A stretch of DNA of 64,000 nt from Roseburia lenta (GCF_014287435.1 NZ_JACOPG010000002.1:620001-684000), one strand, 5' to 3'; positions 1-7,089 are shown, counted from the first letter of the stretch. The notes: generated by a model from the letters alone, not told the origin. Translations and numbers: made by a program.

Positions 1-56
1 ACTCCATCAATAATTTCTCCTCACAAATTCCGATTTGCAAAACACATTCTTTTTTA

Positions 57-91
57 CATAGGCACAGTATACCACATTTCCTGTGCCTATG
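57..91. repeat. 11-bp inverted repeat (hairpin)
   Basis: CATAGGCACAG at 57-67 is perfectly complementary to CTGTGCCTATG at 81-91 with a 13-base loop. Neither side is followed by a run of T in the transcript sense, so a normal intrinsic terminator is not supported. It may be the end of an element or gene lying to the left of the window. Confidence 0.6.
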
Positions 92-125
92 CGATTCAGT
101 CTAACTCATTATTTGAAATTACAGA

Positions 126-177
126 ATATTCTCTCGCGGACTTTTTTTGCAAAAACATATTCTCTCGTGGACTTTTT
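126..177. repeat. Two direct repeats of about 20 bp
   Basis: ATATTCTCTCGCGGACTTTT starts at 126 and a near-identical copy (one base changed, GCGG to GTGG) starts at 157, so the copies are 31 bases apart. Short spaced direct repeats of this kind occur at the ends of some insertion sequences (for example the IS21 family), but no transposase is present, so the mobile-element reading is only an inference. Confidence 0.5.
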
Positions 178-183
178 AAAAAA

Positions 184-236
184 ATAGGACCCAGATTACA
201 CCTGAACATAAAATTCAGGCATAAACTAAGTCCTAT
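184..236. repeat. Two-tier hairpin, copy 1 (ATAGGAC arms)
   Basis: ATAGGAC at 184-190 pairs with GTCCTAT at 230-236, and an inner stem CCTGAA/TTCAGG lies at 201-219. The outer arms and the A-run before them are shared with the hairpin at 363-420, so the two look like members of one repeat type. Confidence 0.5.
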
Positions 237-362
237 CTCAAAATTATATAGTTCACCTCACAATCTTCCCATTATCCAGTAATCAGCCAGATAATATGAC
301 ATTGTAGGTATTGATTCATTCGGCGCCGTCCTAATCCTTACCTCAAAATTGGTATTAAAAAA

Positions 363-420
363 ATAGGACTTAAATCATTCAAACCCTTGTTTTATAAGGT
401 TTCTCTTGATTTAGTCCTAT
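363..420. repeat. Two-tier hairpin, copy 2 (ATAGGAC arms)
   Basis: ATAGGAC at 363-369 pairs with GTCCTAT at 414-420. Flanking bases extend the outer stem (AAAATAGGACTTAAATCA against its near-complement), and an inner stem CCTT/AAGG sits around a GTTTTAT loop. It lies exactly where the coding homology of the ATPase remnant at 379-513 stops, so it may have been inserted there or mark a deletion joint. Confidence 0.5.
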
Positions 421-513
421 TTTAACGTATGCCCCCGTGATAACTTTTATGTCTGGTGTTCCATACAATTCGATCAACTCTTCTAAATACTTTTTTCTTA
501 CGATAAGTTGCAT
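379..513 (-). pseudogene. 5' remnant of an AAA-family ATPase (DUF4143 type)
   Basis: A 44-codon reading frame begins with ATG at 513, preceded by AGGAGAT six bases upstream. The first 26 residues, including KKYLEELIELYGTPDIKVITG, are the usual start of the ATP-binding proteins that carry a C-terminal DUF4143 domain. The family normally continues straight into the Walker A loop (GVRRSGKS). Here the homology ends just before it, and 17 unrelated codons follow within the ATAGGAC hairpin until a stop. The P-loop and everything after it are missing, so the gene is dead although its ribosome-binding site and start survive. Recognition is from memory of the family. Confidence 0.6.
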
Positions 514-523
514 GGCGCCATCT

Positions 524-648
524 CCTATTTCCACTTTCTAAAAATTATTCATTTTTCGGTAATATGGTTTACAAACACATATTAACACGATCTGTATCTT
601 CTGTCATTAGCCTATTCCCACTTTTTAAAAAATATTCATTTTCAGGTA
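524..648. repeat. Pair of imperfect 38-bp direct repeats
   Basis: The segments 524-561 and 611-648 match along their whole length with a few changes (CCTATTTCCACTTTCTAAAA versus CCTATTCCCACTTTTTAAAA, both ending GGTA), 87 bases apart. The first copy is the leader region of the broken ATPase gene. A tandem duplication, or two remnants of related genes, would explain this. Confidence 0.55.
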
Positions 649-682
649 GCGAGTATCCACAAAATCGATCTTCTGCTCTATC

Positions 683-722
683 AAAAAAAACGGAAGTCTG
701 CATTTTGCAAAATCTTCCGTTT
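683..722 (-). terminator. Intrinsic terminator after the DNA glycosylase gene
   Basis: On the minus strand AAACGGAAG (complement of 714-722) pairs with CTTCCGTTT (complement of 688-696) and runs into eight T. It lies about 100 bases after the stop of the gene at 819-1463 and points the same way. Confidence 0.75.
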
Positions 723-818
723 ATATTCTATATCTAACTTATCTGGTGAAAGTATATTTACGATTGACTTTATATTCCATCAAACTCTGATTTACTTCTT
801 ATCCTACAAATATTACTT

Positions 819-1463
819 TCATTTTTTGCTTGTTTTCGGTTTATAATCCTTCATCTCTGGAATCGCCCCACCTGACACCGCCCACAAATACAGGCTTGCA
901 ACGCTGCAATAGGGACTAAAACGCCGACGATATTTCTCAAATAATTTGCGGTCAATCTTACGATGATGGTAGACCATCCGCAATCCACGTTGGATCGCAA
1001 GATCATCATAACTAAAAATATCTGGACGCTGCATACAAAAGAGCAAGATCATCTCCGCGGTCCAGACACCAATACCTTTTAAACTGCTCAATTCCCGGAT
1101 AGCCTCCTCATCCGACATTTGCCAGACTGCATCCAGATTGCAAGTCCCATTATGAACTTTTTCTGCAAAATCCGTGATATACTCCGCTTTTCGGAAGGTC
1201 ATGCCATAAGACTGCAATTTGGAAATATCCGTCGCCAGAATCGTTTCCGCATTTACTTCTCCCAGACCTTCCTGCATCCGCTGCCAGATAGTTGCCTGTG
1301 CTTTTGTGGATATCTGTTGCCCGATAATATGATGAATGACCGAAGAAAACAGGTCTGTATCCGTTTCTCTTTCGATCATACCAATCTTCTCAATCACTTC
1401 CGCAAGTTTTTCATCCTTACTTTTGAGATATGAAATTTCATTTTCTCCATATGCAAAATACAT
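819..1463 (-). CDS. DNA-3-methyladenine glycosylase family protein (HhH-GPD)
   Basis: A 214-residue base-excision repair glycosylase of the AlkA/HhH-GPD superfamily, expected to remove alkylated purines from DNA in the cytoplasm. A HIIGQQIS segment near residue 47 is typical of the family. The helix-hairpin-helix LKGIGVWTAEM lies around residue 128, followed by FSYDDLAIQRG, which holds the Asp that acts in catalysis in AlkA-type enzymes. An upstream in-frame start at 1517 exists, but ATG at 1463 has GGAGG six bases before it and fits the family length, so it is preferred. It lacks the N-terminal domain of E. coli AlkA, as many Clostridia homologues do. Substrate range cannot be read from the sequence. 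Transcribed alone and followed by a terminator. Confidence 0.85.
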   Translation of the reverse strand: MYFAYGENEISYLKSKDEKLAEVIEKIGMIERETDTDLFSSVIHHIIGQQISTKAQATIWQRMQEGLGEVNAETILATDISKLQSYGMTFRKAEYITDFAEKVHNGTCNLDAVWQMSDEEAIRELSSLKGIGVWTAEMILLFCMQRPDIFSYDDLAIQRGLRMVYHHRKIDRKLFEKYRRRFSPYCSVASLYLWAVSGGAIPEMKDYKPKTSKK

Positions 1464-1577
1464 ATCCCACCTCCGTGCTTTTTGTTGTACTTTCTTTCCA
1501 CACCGACATCCTACCAACTTACAAACAGTATACTGCTTTCCCCAGTCACCCTTATTGCGTTTCTTTTATTCTCTGCT

Positions 1578-2225
1578 TTAAGACTTTGTATTTCTTGAAT
1601 CGTCTCCCACATACCAGTAATCGCAGACTTCTCCTCCGCCTGCCAACGTATGCTCTCTATGTAATGTAAAGTGCATGAGTTTCGCTGTGAGGAAATCCAC
1701 ATCACACATGACCGGCAAAACCTCCAGATAGCCTTCTTTCCTAGCAAAATTATTGAGCGGACATTGCGTGAAATGATAGTAAAATCCCTCTTGATGCTTT
1801 GTATCATCAATATGGAAATCCCAGGAAACATCCTTGTATTCCGGGTGCTCGTCCAGCCATGCCGCATCTTTTTCTATCATCTTACGGAACTTTCTGACAC
1901 CGCTTTCCTTATTTCCATTCACAAATAAACCTACTATTTTCAGCACAGGCATAGACAGAATAGCCGTACACATTTCCCGCAGATCACTGACGGATATTTT
2001 CCCATCGGCAGCCTTCCAGATCGCCAAAACGACCAGACATTCATAGATATTGGATGCCATAGGATTGTCCTCGCCCACATCATCTACACGATCCAGCATA
2101 TCCCGATATACACCATCCGCCTTTGCTATCAGCGCTTTCGTATATTCCTTCCCATATCGCTTATTGAGTTCCTTTTTCATAAGAGGGATCAGTAATTTCC
2201 AATATTTATCCGTGTACGCCATCAT
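1578..2225 (-). CDS. L-2-amino-thiazoline-4-carboxylic acid hydrolase family protein
   Basis: A 215-residue protein that I recognise as the ATC hydrolase family, named after a Pseudomonas enzyme of cysteine formation from thiazoline acids. In gut Clostridia most members are uncharacterised. The conserved C-terminal half is present: CPLNNFARKEG near residue 155, VMCDVDF near residue 171, and a Cys/His-rich end with HFTLHREHTLAGG and CDYW. The N-terminal half is helical and variable. ATG at 2225 is preceded by AAGGG seven bases upstream; the second ATG at 2222 is equally possible. No neighbouring gene suggests a pathway, so the family name should not be taken as proof of the reaction. Confidence 0.75.
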   Translation of the reverse strand: MMAYTDKYWKLLIPLMKKELNKRYGKEYTKALIAKADGVYRDMLDRVDDVGEDNPMASNIYECLVVLAIWKAADGKISVSDLREMCTAILSMPVLKIVGLFVNGNKESGVRKFRKMIEKDAAWLDEHPEYKDVSWDFHIDDTKHQEGFYYHFTQCPLNNFARKEGYLEVLPVMCDVDFLTAKLMHFTLHREHTLAGGGEVCDYWYVGDDSRNTKS

Positions 2226-2299
2226 AGGTCAGCCCTTCCTAAAATACATTTTTCGCTATTTTTTACGGGTAATGCGAAATGTCATTTCCACCATAGTGA

Positions 2300-2353
2300 T
2301 CATATATATTTTCCGGTATGTCCTGTTGCTCCAAAAATAACGACTTTCTTCAT
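2300..2353 (-). pseudogene. 17-codon remnant of an NAD(P)-binding (NmrA/epimerase-like) gene
   Basis: ATG at 2353 opens MKKVVIFGATGHTGKYI and then meets TGA. GATGHTG is the GxxGxxG dinucleotide-binding loop that starts atypical short-chain dehydrogenases of the NmrA/SDR family. Everything after the first beta strand and loop is gone, and the gene at 1578-2225 begins about 75 bases further on, so this is the stump left by a deletion or frameshift. Too short to be sure of the exact family. Confidence 0.5.
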
Positions 2354-2367
2354 TTCTAAACCCCAAA

Positions 2368-2904
2368 TCACAAAGCATCCCAATGCTCTTTTGTCATTAG
2401 ATTTGTATGCCCAATGCGAACCTCATGTAAAAGAGGCACCGGCACATCCTCGCAGGTATGATGATAAACAAAGCCCAATTTTTCCTGCACACGTTTGGAC
2501 TTATCGTTGCCGTCATAATAGCCACACCAGATCTTTTTCATTCCAAGATCTTCAAATCCATGGCGCAAAAGTTCTCTTGCGGCTTCCGGCATATAACCCC
2601 TGCCCCAGAATTTTTGTCCCAGCCAGTATCCCAGTTCACATTCATCGTCCCGGTCTGTCATGTCTGTATGTCCCTTCAGTTTCAGCTCGACAGCCCCGAT
2701 CGCAATGTTGTTTTCCTTTTCACAGATCGCGTAGCACTCCGGTCCGTTAAAGACATTTCGGATCACCTCTTTACTTTCCTCCACGTTTTTATGTGGCGGC
2801 CATCCCGCAACCGGACCCACCTCCGGATCTTTTGCATATGTATATAAACTGTCCGCGTCTGCCTCTGTCCATTTTCGCAATAATAATCTTTCTGTCTCCA
2901 GCAT
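2368..2904 (-). CDS. GNAT family N-acetyltransferase (RimJ/RimL type)
   Basis: A 178-residue GCN5-related acetyltransferase of the RimJ/RimL/SpeG-like group that begins with the standard LETERLLLRKW strand. The acetyl-CoA loop is seen as GQKFWGRGYMPEAARELL around residues 95-112, and KLGFVYHH near residue 143 is the usual C-terminal strand. Such enzymes transfer acetyl from acetyl-CoA to an amine on a protein N-terminus, antibiotic or polyamine. The target cannot be predicted. It appears to be a single-gene unit; the next gene to the right is divergent. Confidence 0.85.
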   Translation of the reverse strand: MLETERLLLRKWTEADADSLYTYAKDPEVGPVAGWPPHKNVEESKEVIRNVFNGPECYAICEKENNIAIGAVELKLKGHTDMTDRDDECELGYWLGQKFWGRGYMPEAARELLRHGFEDLGMKKIWCGYYDGNDKSKRVQEKLGFVYHHTCEDVPVPLLHEVRIGHTNLMTKEHWDAL

Positions 2905-2976
2905 TTTTACCCCTTACTCTTTTGAAAAATTTCTTTTCCCCATATTACTATATTTCCAATGTTTTTTCCATTTCAT

Positions 2977-3039
2977 TTGACAATCTCCCTTCCTTCGTAT
3001 ATATTTAGTTAGGTTTCTAACAATTAGAAATCTAACTAA
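2977..3039 (+). promoter_or_regulatory. Promoter and palindromic operator of the marR gene
   Basis: TTGACA at 2977-2982 and TATATT at 3000-3005 are separated by exactly 17 bases. Directly after lies a 35-base palindrome: TTAGTTAG at 3005-3012 pairs with CTAACTAA at 3032-3039, and inner arms TTTCTAA (3014-3020) and TTAGAAA (3024-3030) also pair. The palindrome covers the expected transcription start and reaches the Shine-Dalgarno sequence AAGGAGG. It is the obvious binding site for the MarR protein encoded next, giving autorepression (inference). Confidence 0.85.
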
Positions 3040-3049
3040 GGAGGCAATC

Positions 3050-3493
3050 ATGCAGGAAACATTCCATTATCTTTTGATGTCTGATCATCTGATGATACAA
3101 AAAGCCCTGATCTCCAGTGTCAAAGATACCGGATTGACCTCAGGACAACCAAAAGTTCTCGATTATCTGCTCCGCCATGATGGGGCAATCCAAAAAGAAA
3201 TCGCCATATTCTGCCACATTGAGCCGGCGTCTTTGACCGCCATCTTAAATGGCATGGAAAACAAAGGTTATATCAAACGAAAGACTGCCGACAGCAATCG
3301 CCGCTCTCTCCATGTCTATCTCACGGAAAGCGGAAAAAAGTATGCTGACCGTCTCAATCTGGAATTTGCCCGGATCGAATCCCAGGCTTTAGAGGGCTTT
3401 ACCCCGGCAGAAAAGCAACAATTACAGGACTTGCTCGGTCGCGTATATGACAACATGGTAACTACTTATAAGAAAGAAGGCACAAATAAATGA
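3050..3493 (+). CDS. MarR family transcriptional regulator
   Basis: A 147-residue winged-helix repressor. The DNA-binding domain runs from about residue 28 to 95: KVLDYLLRHDGAIQKEIAIF, then the recognition helix EPASLTAILNGMENKGYI and a wing with RKTADSNRRSLHVYLTESG, which is the signature of the MarR fold. The flanking helices serve dimerisation. ATG follows AAGGAGG at 3038-3044. The stop overlaps the start of the next gene by four bases (ATGA), so the two are one operon and the regulator probably controls the membrane/kinase fusion protein together with itself through the palindrome at 3005-3039. The ligand is unknown. Confidence 0.9.
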   Translation: MQETFHYLLMSDHLMIQKALISSVKDTGLTSGQPKVLDYLLRHDGAIQKEIAIFCHIEPASLTAILNGMENKGYIKRKTADSNRRSLHVYLTESGKKYADRLNLEFARIESQALEGFTPAEKQQLQDLLGRVYDNMVTTYKKEGTNK

Positions 3494-4773
3494 AACATTT
3501 AAAAACTAGAATCCCTATGCATTTTATCGGACTTTTCGTAATGACCATCGGCATTGCGCTTTCCGTAAAATCAAATCTGGGTGTATCACCCGTCAGTTCC
3601 ATCCCTTACACCATGACCTGCGTCTGGGGCATTGAGATGGGCAAGGCAACCATCCTTTTCCATATCGTACTGGTTCTGATCCAGATCCTCTTATTGCGAA
3701 AAAATTTCAAACCCGTTCAGTGGTTACAGGTTCTGATCGGTGTCGTATTCGGTTACTTCACGACGTTTTGTAACTATCTGGTATCCTTCCTGCCAACGCC
3801 GGAAAATCTGGGCATCCGTATCGTCATGGTACTTGCCAGCACGGTGTTTGTCGCACTGGGTATCTTTTTATACCTGCCGGCAAACCTGATCCCACTCGCC
3901 GGAGAAGGCTGTATGCAGGCGGTATCCTCTGTAACCCATGTTGAATTTTCCAAGGTTAAGATCGGCTTTGACTGTACCATGGTCCTGATCTCAGCCGTCA
4001 CCTGTCTTAGTTTATTGCACACACTGGGAAGTGTTGGTGCCGGTACCATTATTGCCGCTGTCTTAGTCGGCACGCTGGTCGGTATCCTCAACCGGGCATT
4101 TGGCAAGCAGCGCGATAAGTTACTTGGAAAAGAGGATGAGACTGCTGTCTCAGAAGAAACTTCCTCCAGTTATGTCATCACCATTTCCCGTGAATTTGGT
4201 AGTGGCGGACGTGAGATCGGAAAACTTCTGGCTGAGCGTTTCGGTTTTCATTACTATGATTCCGAACTGATCCGCCTTGCCGCAGAAAAAAGTGGTTTCT
4301 CACCGGAATATATAGAGCAGAATGAACAGACTTTGAAAAACCCGCTTCTGCATGATTTCTTTGCCTGGTATGCCGGACCTTTAGAGCAGACTGACCTGCC
4401 AATGGTCGACCAACTTTTTGCAAAAGAATCTGCTCTGATCCACGAACTTTCCCAGAAGGGTTCCTGCATCATCGTAGGTCGTTTAGCAAACTACATATTA
4501 AAAGATATGCCGACAGCCTACCATGTTTTCATCAGTGCAGATCTGGATGCCGAGGCTGCCAGAGTCTCAGCACGTGACAATATTTCTCCGCAATCTGCCG
4601 CTGCAAAGGTGAAAAAGGTCAACCATGAGCGTACCATCCACTGCAGACACTTTACCAAGACAGATTGGGGCAATGTAAAGAATTACGATCTTTGTATCAA
4701 ATCCGACGATTTTGGTGTGGCAGAAACTGCCCAGATCATCGGCGATCTTTTCCAGAAAAAAATGGGACTATGA
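3490..4773 (+). CDS. Fusion of a YczE/DUF6198-type membrane protein and a cytidylate-kinase-like domain
   Basis: A 427-residue two-part protein. Residues 1 to about 205 are a membrane protein of five or six helices starting GLFVMTIGIALSVKSNLGVS, which I recognise as the YczE/YitT-like group (DUF6198). A charged linker follows. From about residue 228 a cytosolic domain begins VITISREFGSGGREIGKLLA with LIRLAAEKSGF, matching the cytidylate-kinase-like family (AAA P-loop variant), and GSCIIVGRLANYIL and VFISADLDAEAARV follow. That family resembles CMP kinase, but its substrate is not established. The fused arrangement suggests a membrane-tethered nucleotide-dependent enzyme or sensor (inference). 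It overlaps the marR stop by four bases and has its own start within it, so expression is probably coupled. Confidence 0.8.
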   Translation: MKHLKTRIPMHFIGLFVMTIGIALSVKSNLGVSPVSSIPYTMTCVWGIEMGKATILFHIVLVLIQILLLRKNFKPVQWLQVLIGVVFGYFTTFCNYLVSFLPTPENLGIRIVMVLASTVFVALGIFLYLPANLIPLAGEGCMQAVSSVTHVEFSKVKIGFDCTMVLISAVTCLSLLHTLGSVGAGTIIAAVLVGTLVGILNRAFGKQRDKLLGKEDETAVSEETSSSYVITISREFGSGGREIGKLLAERFGFHYYDSELIRLAAEKSGFSPEYIEQNEQTLKNPLLHDFFAWYAGPLEQTDLPMVDQLFAKESALIHELSQKGSCIIVGRLANYILKDMPTAYHVFISADLDAEAARVSARDNISPQSAAAKVKKVNHERTIHCRHFTKTDWGNVKNYDLCIKSDDFGVAETAQIIGDLFQKKMGL

Positions 4774-4781
4774 TTGTAGCA

Positions 4782-5672
4782 TCATAATAGCCCCTCAAGT
4801 ATTTGCATAATATCCGCATTGACCGCCAGCCCTTTGTCCTCGATATCTTCCGGCAGGTATGCCTGCCCCTGATTGATACAGATATAAAAGGCATTCTGCC
4901 AGTTTGCCGCATATTGCCAGAAATTATACTTGATGATACCTGGCGTATTATAACCTACGCCGAGTTCCAAAAAGACGATCTTTTTTCGCATATGCTCTTC
5001 CATAAAGCGCACATAAGATGCGGACGCCGCTTTCCAGCCCGCATCTTCCACAAAGGTATTGTCTGCGCGCAGGTTCATGCTCATAGGTCTGCCGCACTTA
5101 GGACAGCGCGGAACAAGTTCAGCGGGAACGCTCATCTTAGGCATTACGCCCTCCGGCAGATACAAAGCCCCATCCTCCGCAATGGCATACCCCTGCGCCA
5201 GAACCATATCCCGCACAGTTTTTTCATTATCATATGTCTTAGCATGACAGGGTCTGCCGCACTGAAAAAGTCCATAGTCGCCCTGGGTATAAAAGAGTCT
5301 TTCCTTTGCAAATCCCGCCTTTTGGAACTGATGATCCACATTGGTCGTCAGCACGAAGTAGTCCTTATCCTTTACCAGCGCATACAAATTCCGATATGTG
5401 CCATTCTCCACATCCTGATAACGGTTGATATAAATATAGCGGCTCCAATACGCCCAATACTCCTCAAGCGTGGCATAATCATAAAAGCCACCGGAATACA
5501 TGTCGGAAAAGCCATACGCGCTCCCAAAATCTGAAAAATACTTTTCAAAGCGATCGCCACTGTAAGTAAAGCCTGCCGCCGTGGAAAGTCCCGCACCGGC
5601 ACCGATCACAATGGCATCTGCATCCTCAATTTTTTGTCTGATAAGTTCTATTTTGTCCGCTTGCTCTCTCAT
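4782..5672 (-). CDS. Macrodomain-linked sirtuin (class M, SirTM-like), probable protein ADP-ribosyltransferase
   Basis: A 296-residue Sir2-fold protein. The NAD loop GAGAGLSTAAGFTYSG spans residues 24-39. TTNVDHQF at 109-116 and TQGDYGLFQC at 129-138 match the macrodomain-linked class M, in which Gln (here Q130) stands where ordinary sirtuins have the catalytic His. In the known S. aureus and S. pyogenes members this class ADP-ribosylates a partner protein rather than deacetylating. Likely zinc ligands are C138 and C142 with C190 and C193. ATG has GGAG eight bases upstream. The gene follows the macrodomain gene by 65 bases on the same strand. Known operons also carry a GcvH-like carrier and a lipoate ligase; neither is here, so the target protein is unknown. 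Confidence 0.85.
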   Translation of the reverse strand: MREQADKIELIRQKIEDADAIVIGAGAGLSTAAGFTYSGDRFEKYFSDFGSAYGFSDMYSGGFYDYATLEEYWAYWSRYIYINRYQDVENGTYRNLYALVKDKDYFVLTTNVDHQFQKAGFAKERLFYTQGDYGLFQCGRPCHAKTYDNEKTVRDMVLAQGYAIAEDGALYLPEGVMPKMSVPAELVPRCPKCGRPMSMNLRADNTFVEDAGWKAASASYVRFMEEHMRKKIVFLELGVGYNTPGIIKYNFWQYAANWQNAFYICINQGQAYLPEDIEDKGLAVNADIMQILEGLL

Positions 5673-5737
5673 CTTCTGTGCTCCATACTTCTTTTTCTGC
5701 TTGCTGTTCTCATGCCCTATCCGCGATTTTGCTCATC

Positions 5738-6511
5738 CTAACCTAATAATCTCCGATAGATCCCTTCGTCTTCCTCTTTAAAGACGTTAAAAACCACCTT
5801 AATATCCGATCCGGTCTGCGCCTTATGCTCTTTCACAGTCTCAACAGCGATCTCTGCCGCACGCGCATTCGGAAAACAAAAAACACCGGTCGAAATACAA
5901 CAAAAGGCGATACTTTCAATTCCCTTTTCCTCTGCCAGATCCAGACAGGACTGGTAGCAGGAGCGCAAGAGATCCTGGTCTTTCTGCGTCAGTTTTCCCT
6001 GCACGATCGGTCCAACTGTATGGATCACGTATTGGCAGGGCAGATTATACGCAGGTGTGATCTTCGCCTGCCCGGTCGGTTCAGCGTAGCCCTGTTCTAC
6101 CATCATTTCACTACAAAAGGATCGTAGCTGCATCCCCGCATAGGTGTGGATACAATTATCAATGCAGTTATGGCATGGTTGATAACAGCCCGTCATGCCA
6201 CTATTTGCCGCATTGACGATTGCTCCCACCGCAAGTCTTGTGATATCTCCCCGCCAAAAATAGATATCTTCCTGCAGTTCTTCCATATCCGCCAGTGTCA
6301 CAAAACCCTTTTTCCTGTTCTCCTCTTGCAGATAAGCATCCTGAATCTGCAAAAATCCATCATCCACAGGCGCCGCCATACGCACATTCATAAGCGAACG
6401 CAGCAAGCGCCTTTGTGCGTCAGCATTTGCCGGAATCTCCATATCTCTATAGCCCGGCTGTTCTTTTAACAATTCTTTGATCAAATACATACGTCGCTCA
6501 CTCTGGTTCAT
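5738..6511 (-). CDS. Zinc-type macrodomain protein, probable protein-ADP-ribose hydrolase
   Basis: A 257-residue macrodomain protein expected to remove ADP-ribose from proteins. An N-terminal helical extension of about 80 residues is followed by WRGDITRLAVGAIVNAANSG (residues 86-105) and the segment GCYQPCHNCIDNCIHTYAG (108-126). Its cysteines and histidines (C109, C113, H114, C116, C120, H122) fit the zinc-dependent macrodomains that partner class M sirtuins. A second ADP-ribose loop, ISTGVFCFP, lies near residue 206. ATG is preceded by AGGAGG nine bases upstream. It sits 33 bases after the flavin-oxidase gene and before the sirtuin gene, so writer and eraser of one modification are probably co-expressed. 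Which residues bind zinc is my inference. Confidence 0.88.
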   Translation of the reverse strand: MNQSERRMYLIKELLKEQPGYRDMEIPANADAQRRLLRSLMNVRMAAPVDDGFLQIQDAYLQEENRKKGFVTLADMEELQEDIYFWRGDITRLAVGAIVNAANSGMTGCYQPCHNCIDNCIHTYAGMQLRSFCSEMMVEQGYAEPTGQAKITPAYNLPCQYVIHTVGPIVQGKLTQKDQDLLRSCYQSCLDLAEEKGIESIAFCCISTGVFCFPNARAAEIAVETVKEHKAQTGSDIKVVFNVFKEEDEGIYRRLLG

Positions 6512-6544
6512 ATGGCTGCTCCTCCTGTTTATCTCATCACTGTT

Positions 6545-6940
6545 TTAAAATTCATATGGTGGATTTCCTGAAAAGTCCGCGATCACACCATGCGCATCTT
6601 CCAAATAAAATACTTCAAAAATTGGGTTATCCGCGGTCCCATACTGGCTCTTGACAATAGGATTGGCGATGCACATTTCTTTTGCCTGCATGTTGTCCTC
6701 AAAAACTGCTTTTCCATGCAGACGGATCCATGCATAAGTTGGGCTGGATACGGAGATCTCAATCTGCGGATTTTCCTGCAGATCCTTGTAGACATCCTTT
6801 GTGTTGTTGGTGCAGAACCAAAGTTTGCCATCCATCTGACCCGCAAACATAAAAGGACGGCACTTTGCCTTTCCATCACGACCTACGGTTGCTAAATACT
6901 GTACAGGATTTTCCTGTAAAAATTCTACTACTTTTTCCAT
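6545..6940 (-). CDS. Pyridoxamine 5'-phosphate oxidase family flavoprotein
   Basis: A 131-residue split-barrel FMN-binding protein of the PNPOx-like family, which includes flavin reductases and nitroimidazole-resistance (Nim-like) proteins. It starts MEKVVEFLQENPVQYLATVG, followed by RPFMFAGQMDGKLWFCTNN and IRLHGKAVF, as in short single-domain members. ATG at 6940 has GGAGG eight bases upstream and is preferred over in-frame starts at 6973 and 6955. It heads a probable operon with the macrodomain and sirtuin genes and is divergent from an HxlR regulator gene, a common layout for redox-responsive oxidoreductases. The substrate cannot be predicted. Confidence 0.82.
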   Translation of the reverse strand: MEKVVEFLQENPVQYLATVGRDGKAKCRPFMFAGQMDGKLWFCTNNTKDVYKDLQENPQIEISVSSPTYAWIRLHGKAVFEDNMQAKEMCIANPIVKSQYGTADNPIFEVFYLEDAHGVIADFSGNPPYEF

Positions 6941-7040
6941 GAAATCTTCCTCCATTTTTCTTTTTTTGAACATTTCCTGTTCCTGCTTATGATTTTATGA
7001 TGGAAAAAGGCAGAAAAAAAGTACGCACAAATCTATTACT

Positions 7041-7089
7041 TAGTTACCAAAAGGTAACTATTGCGCAGATCCTAAGGGCATACTATAAT
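7041..7089 (+). promoter_or_regulatory. HxlR-type operator and promoter between divergent genes
   Basis: TAGTTACC at 7041-7048 and GGTAACTA at 7053-7060 form a perfect inverted repeat around AAAA. It abuts a plus-strand promoter with TTGCGC at 7061-7066 and TATAAT at 7084-7089, spacing 17. Inverted GTTACC/GGTAAC sites of this size are typical of HxlR regulators. The site lies about 100 bases from the start of the divergent flavoprotein operon, whose own promoter I could not place with confidence. Confidence 0.75.

Noticed and set aside
126-420. CRISPR array from the repeats at the left edge
   Set aside because: Only two copies of each repeat type, different repeats mixed, and no cas genes in the window.
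1-818. Possible complete transposon at the left edge
   Set aside because: Only short repeats and a gene stump are seen; no transposase or recombinase frame is present.
2391-2750. Plus-strand frames across the acetyltransferase gene (119 and 129 codons)
   Set aside because: Antisense shadows of a recognised GNAT gene.
4803-5534. 243-codon open frame on the plus strand across the sirtuin gene
   Set aside because: It is the antisense shadow of the sirtuin gene, has no recognisable domain and no ribosome site, and the minus-strand frame has clear NAD-binding motifs.
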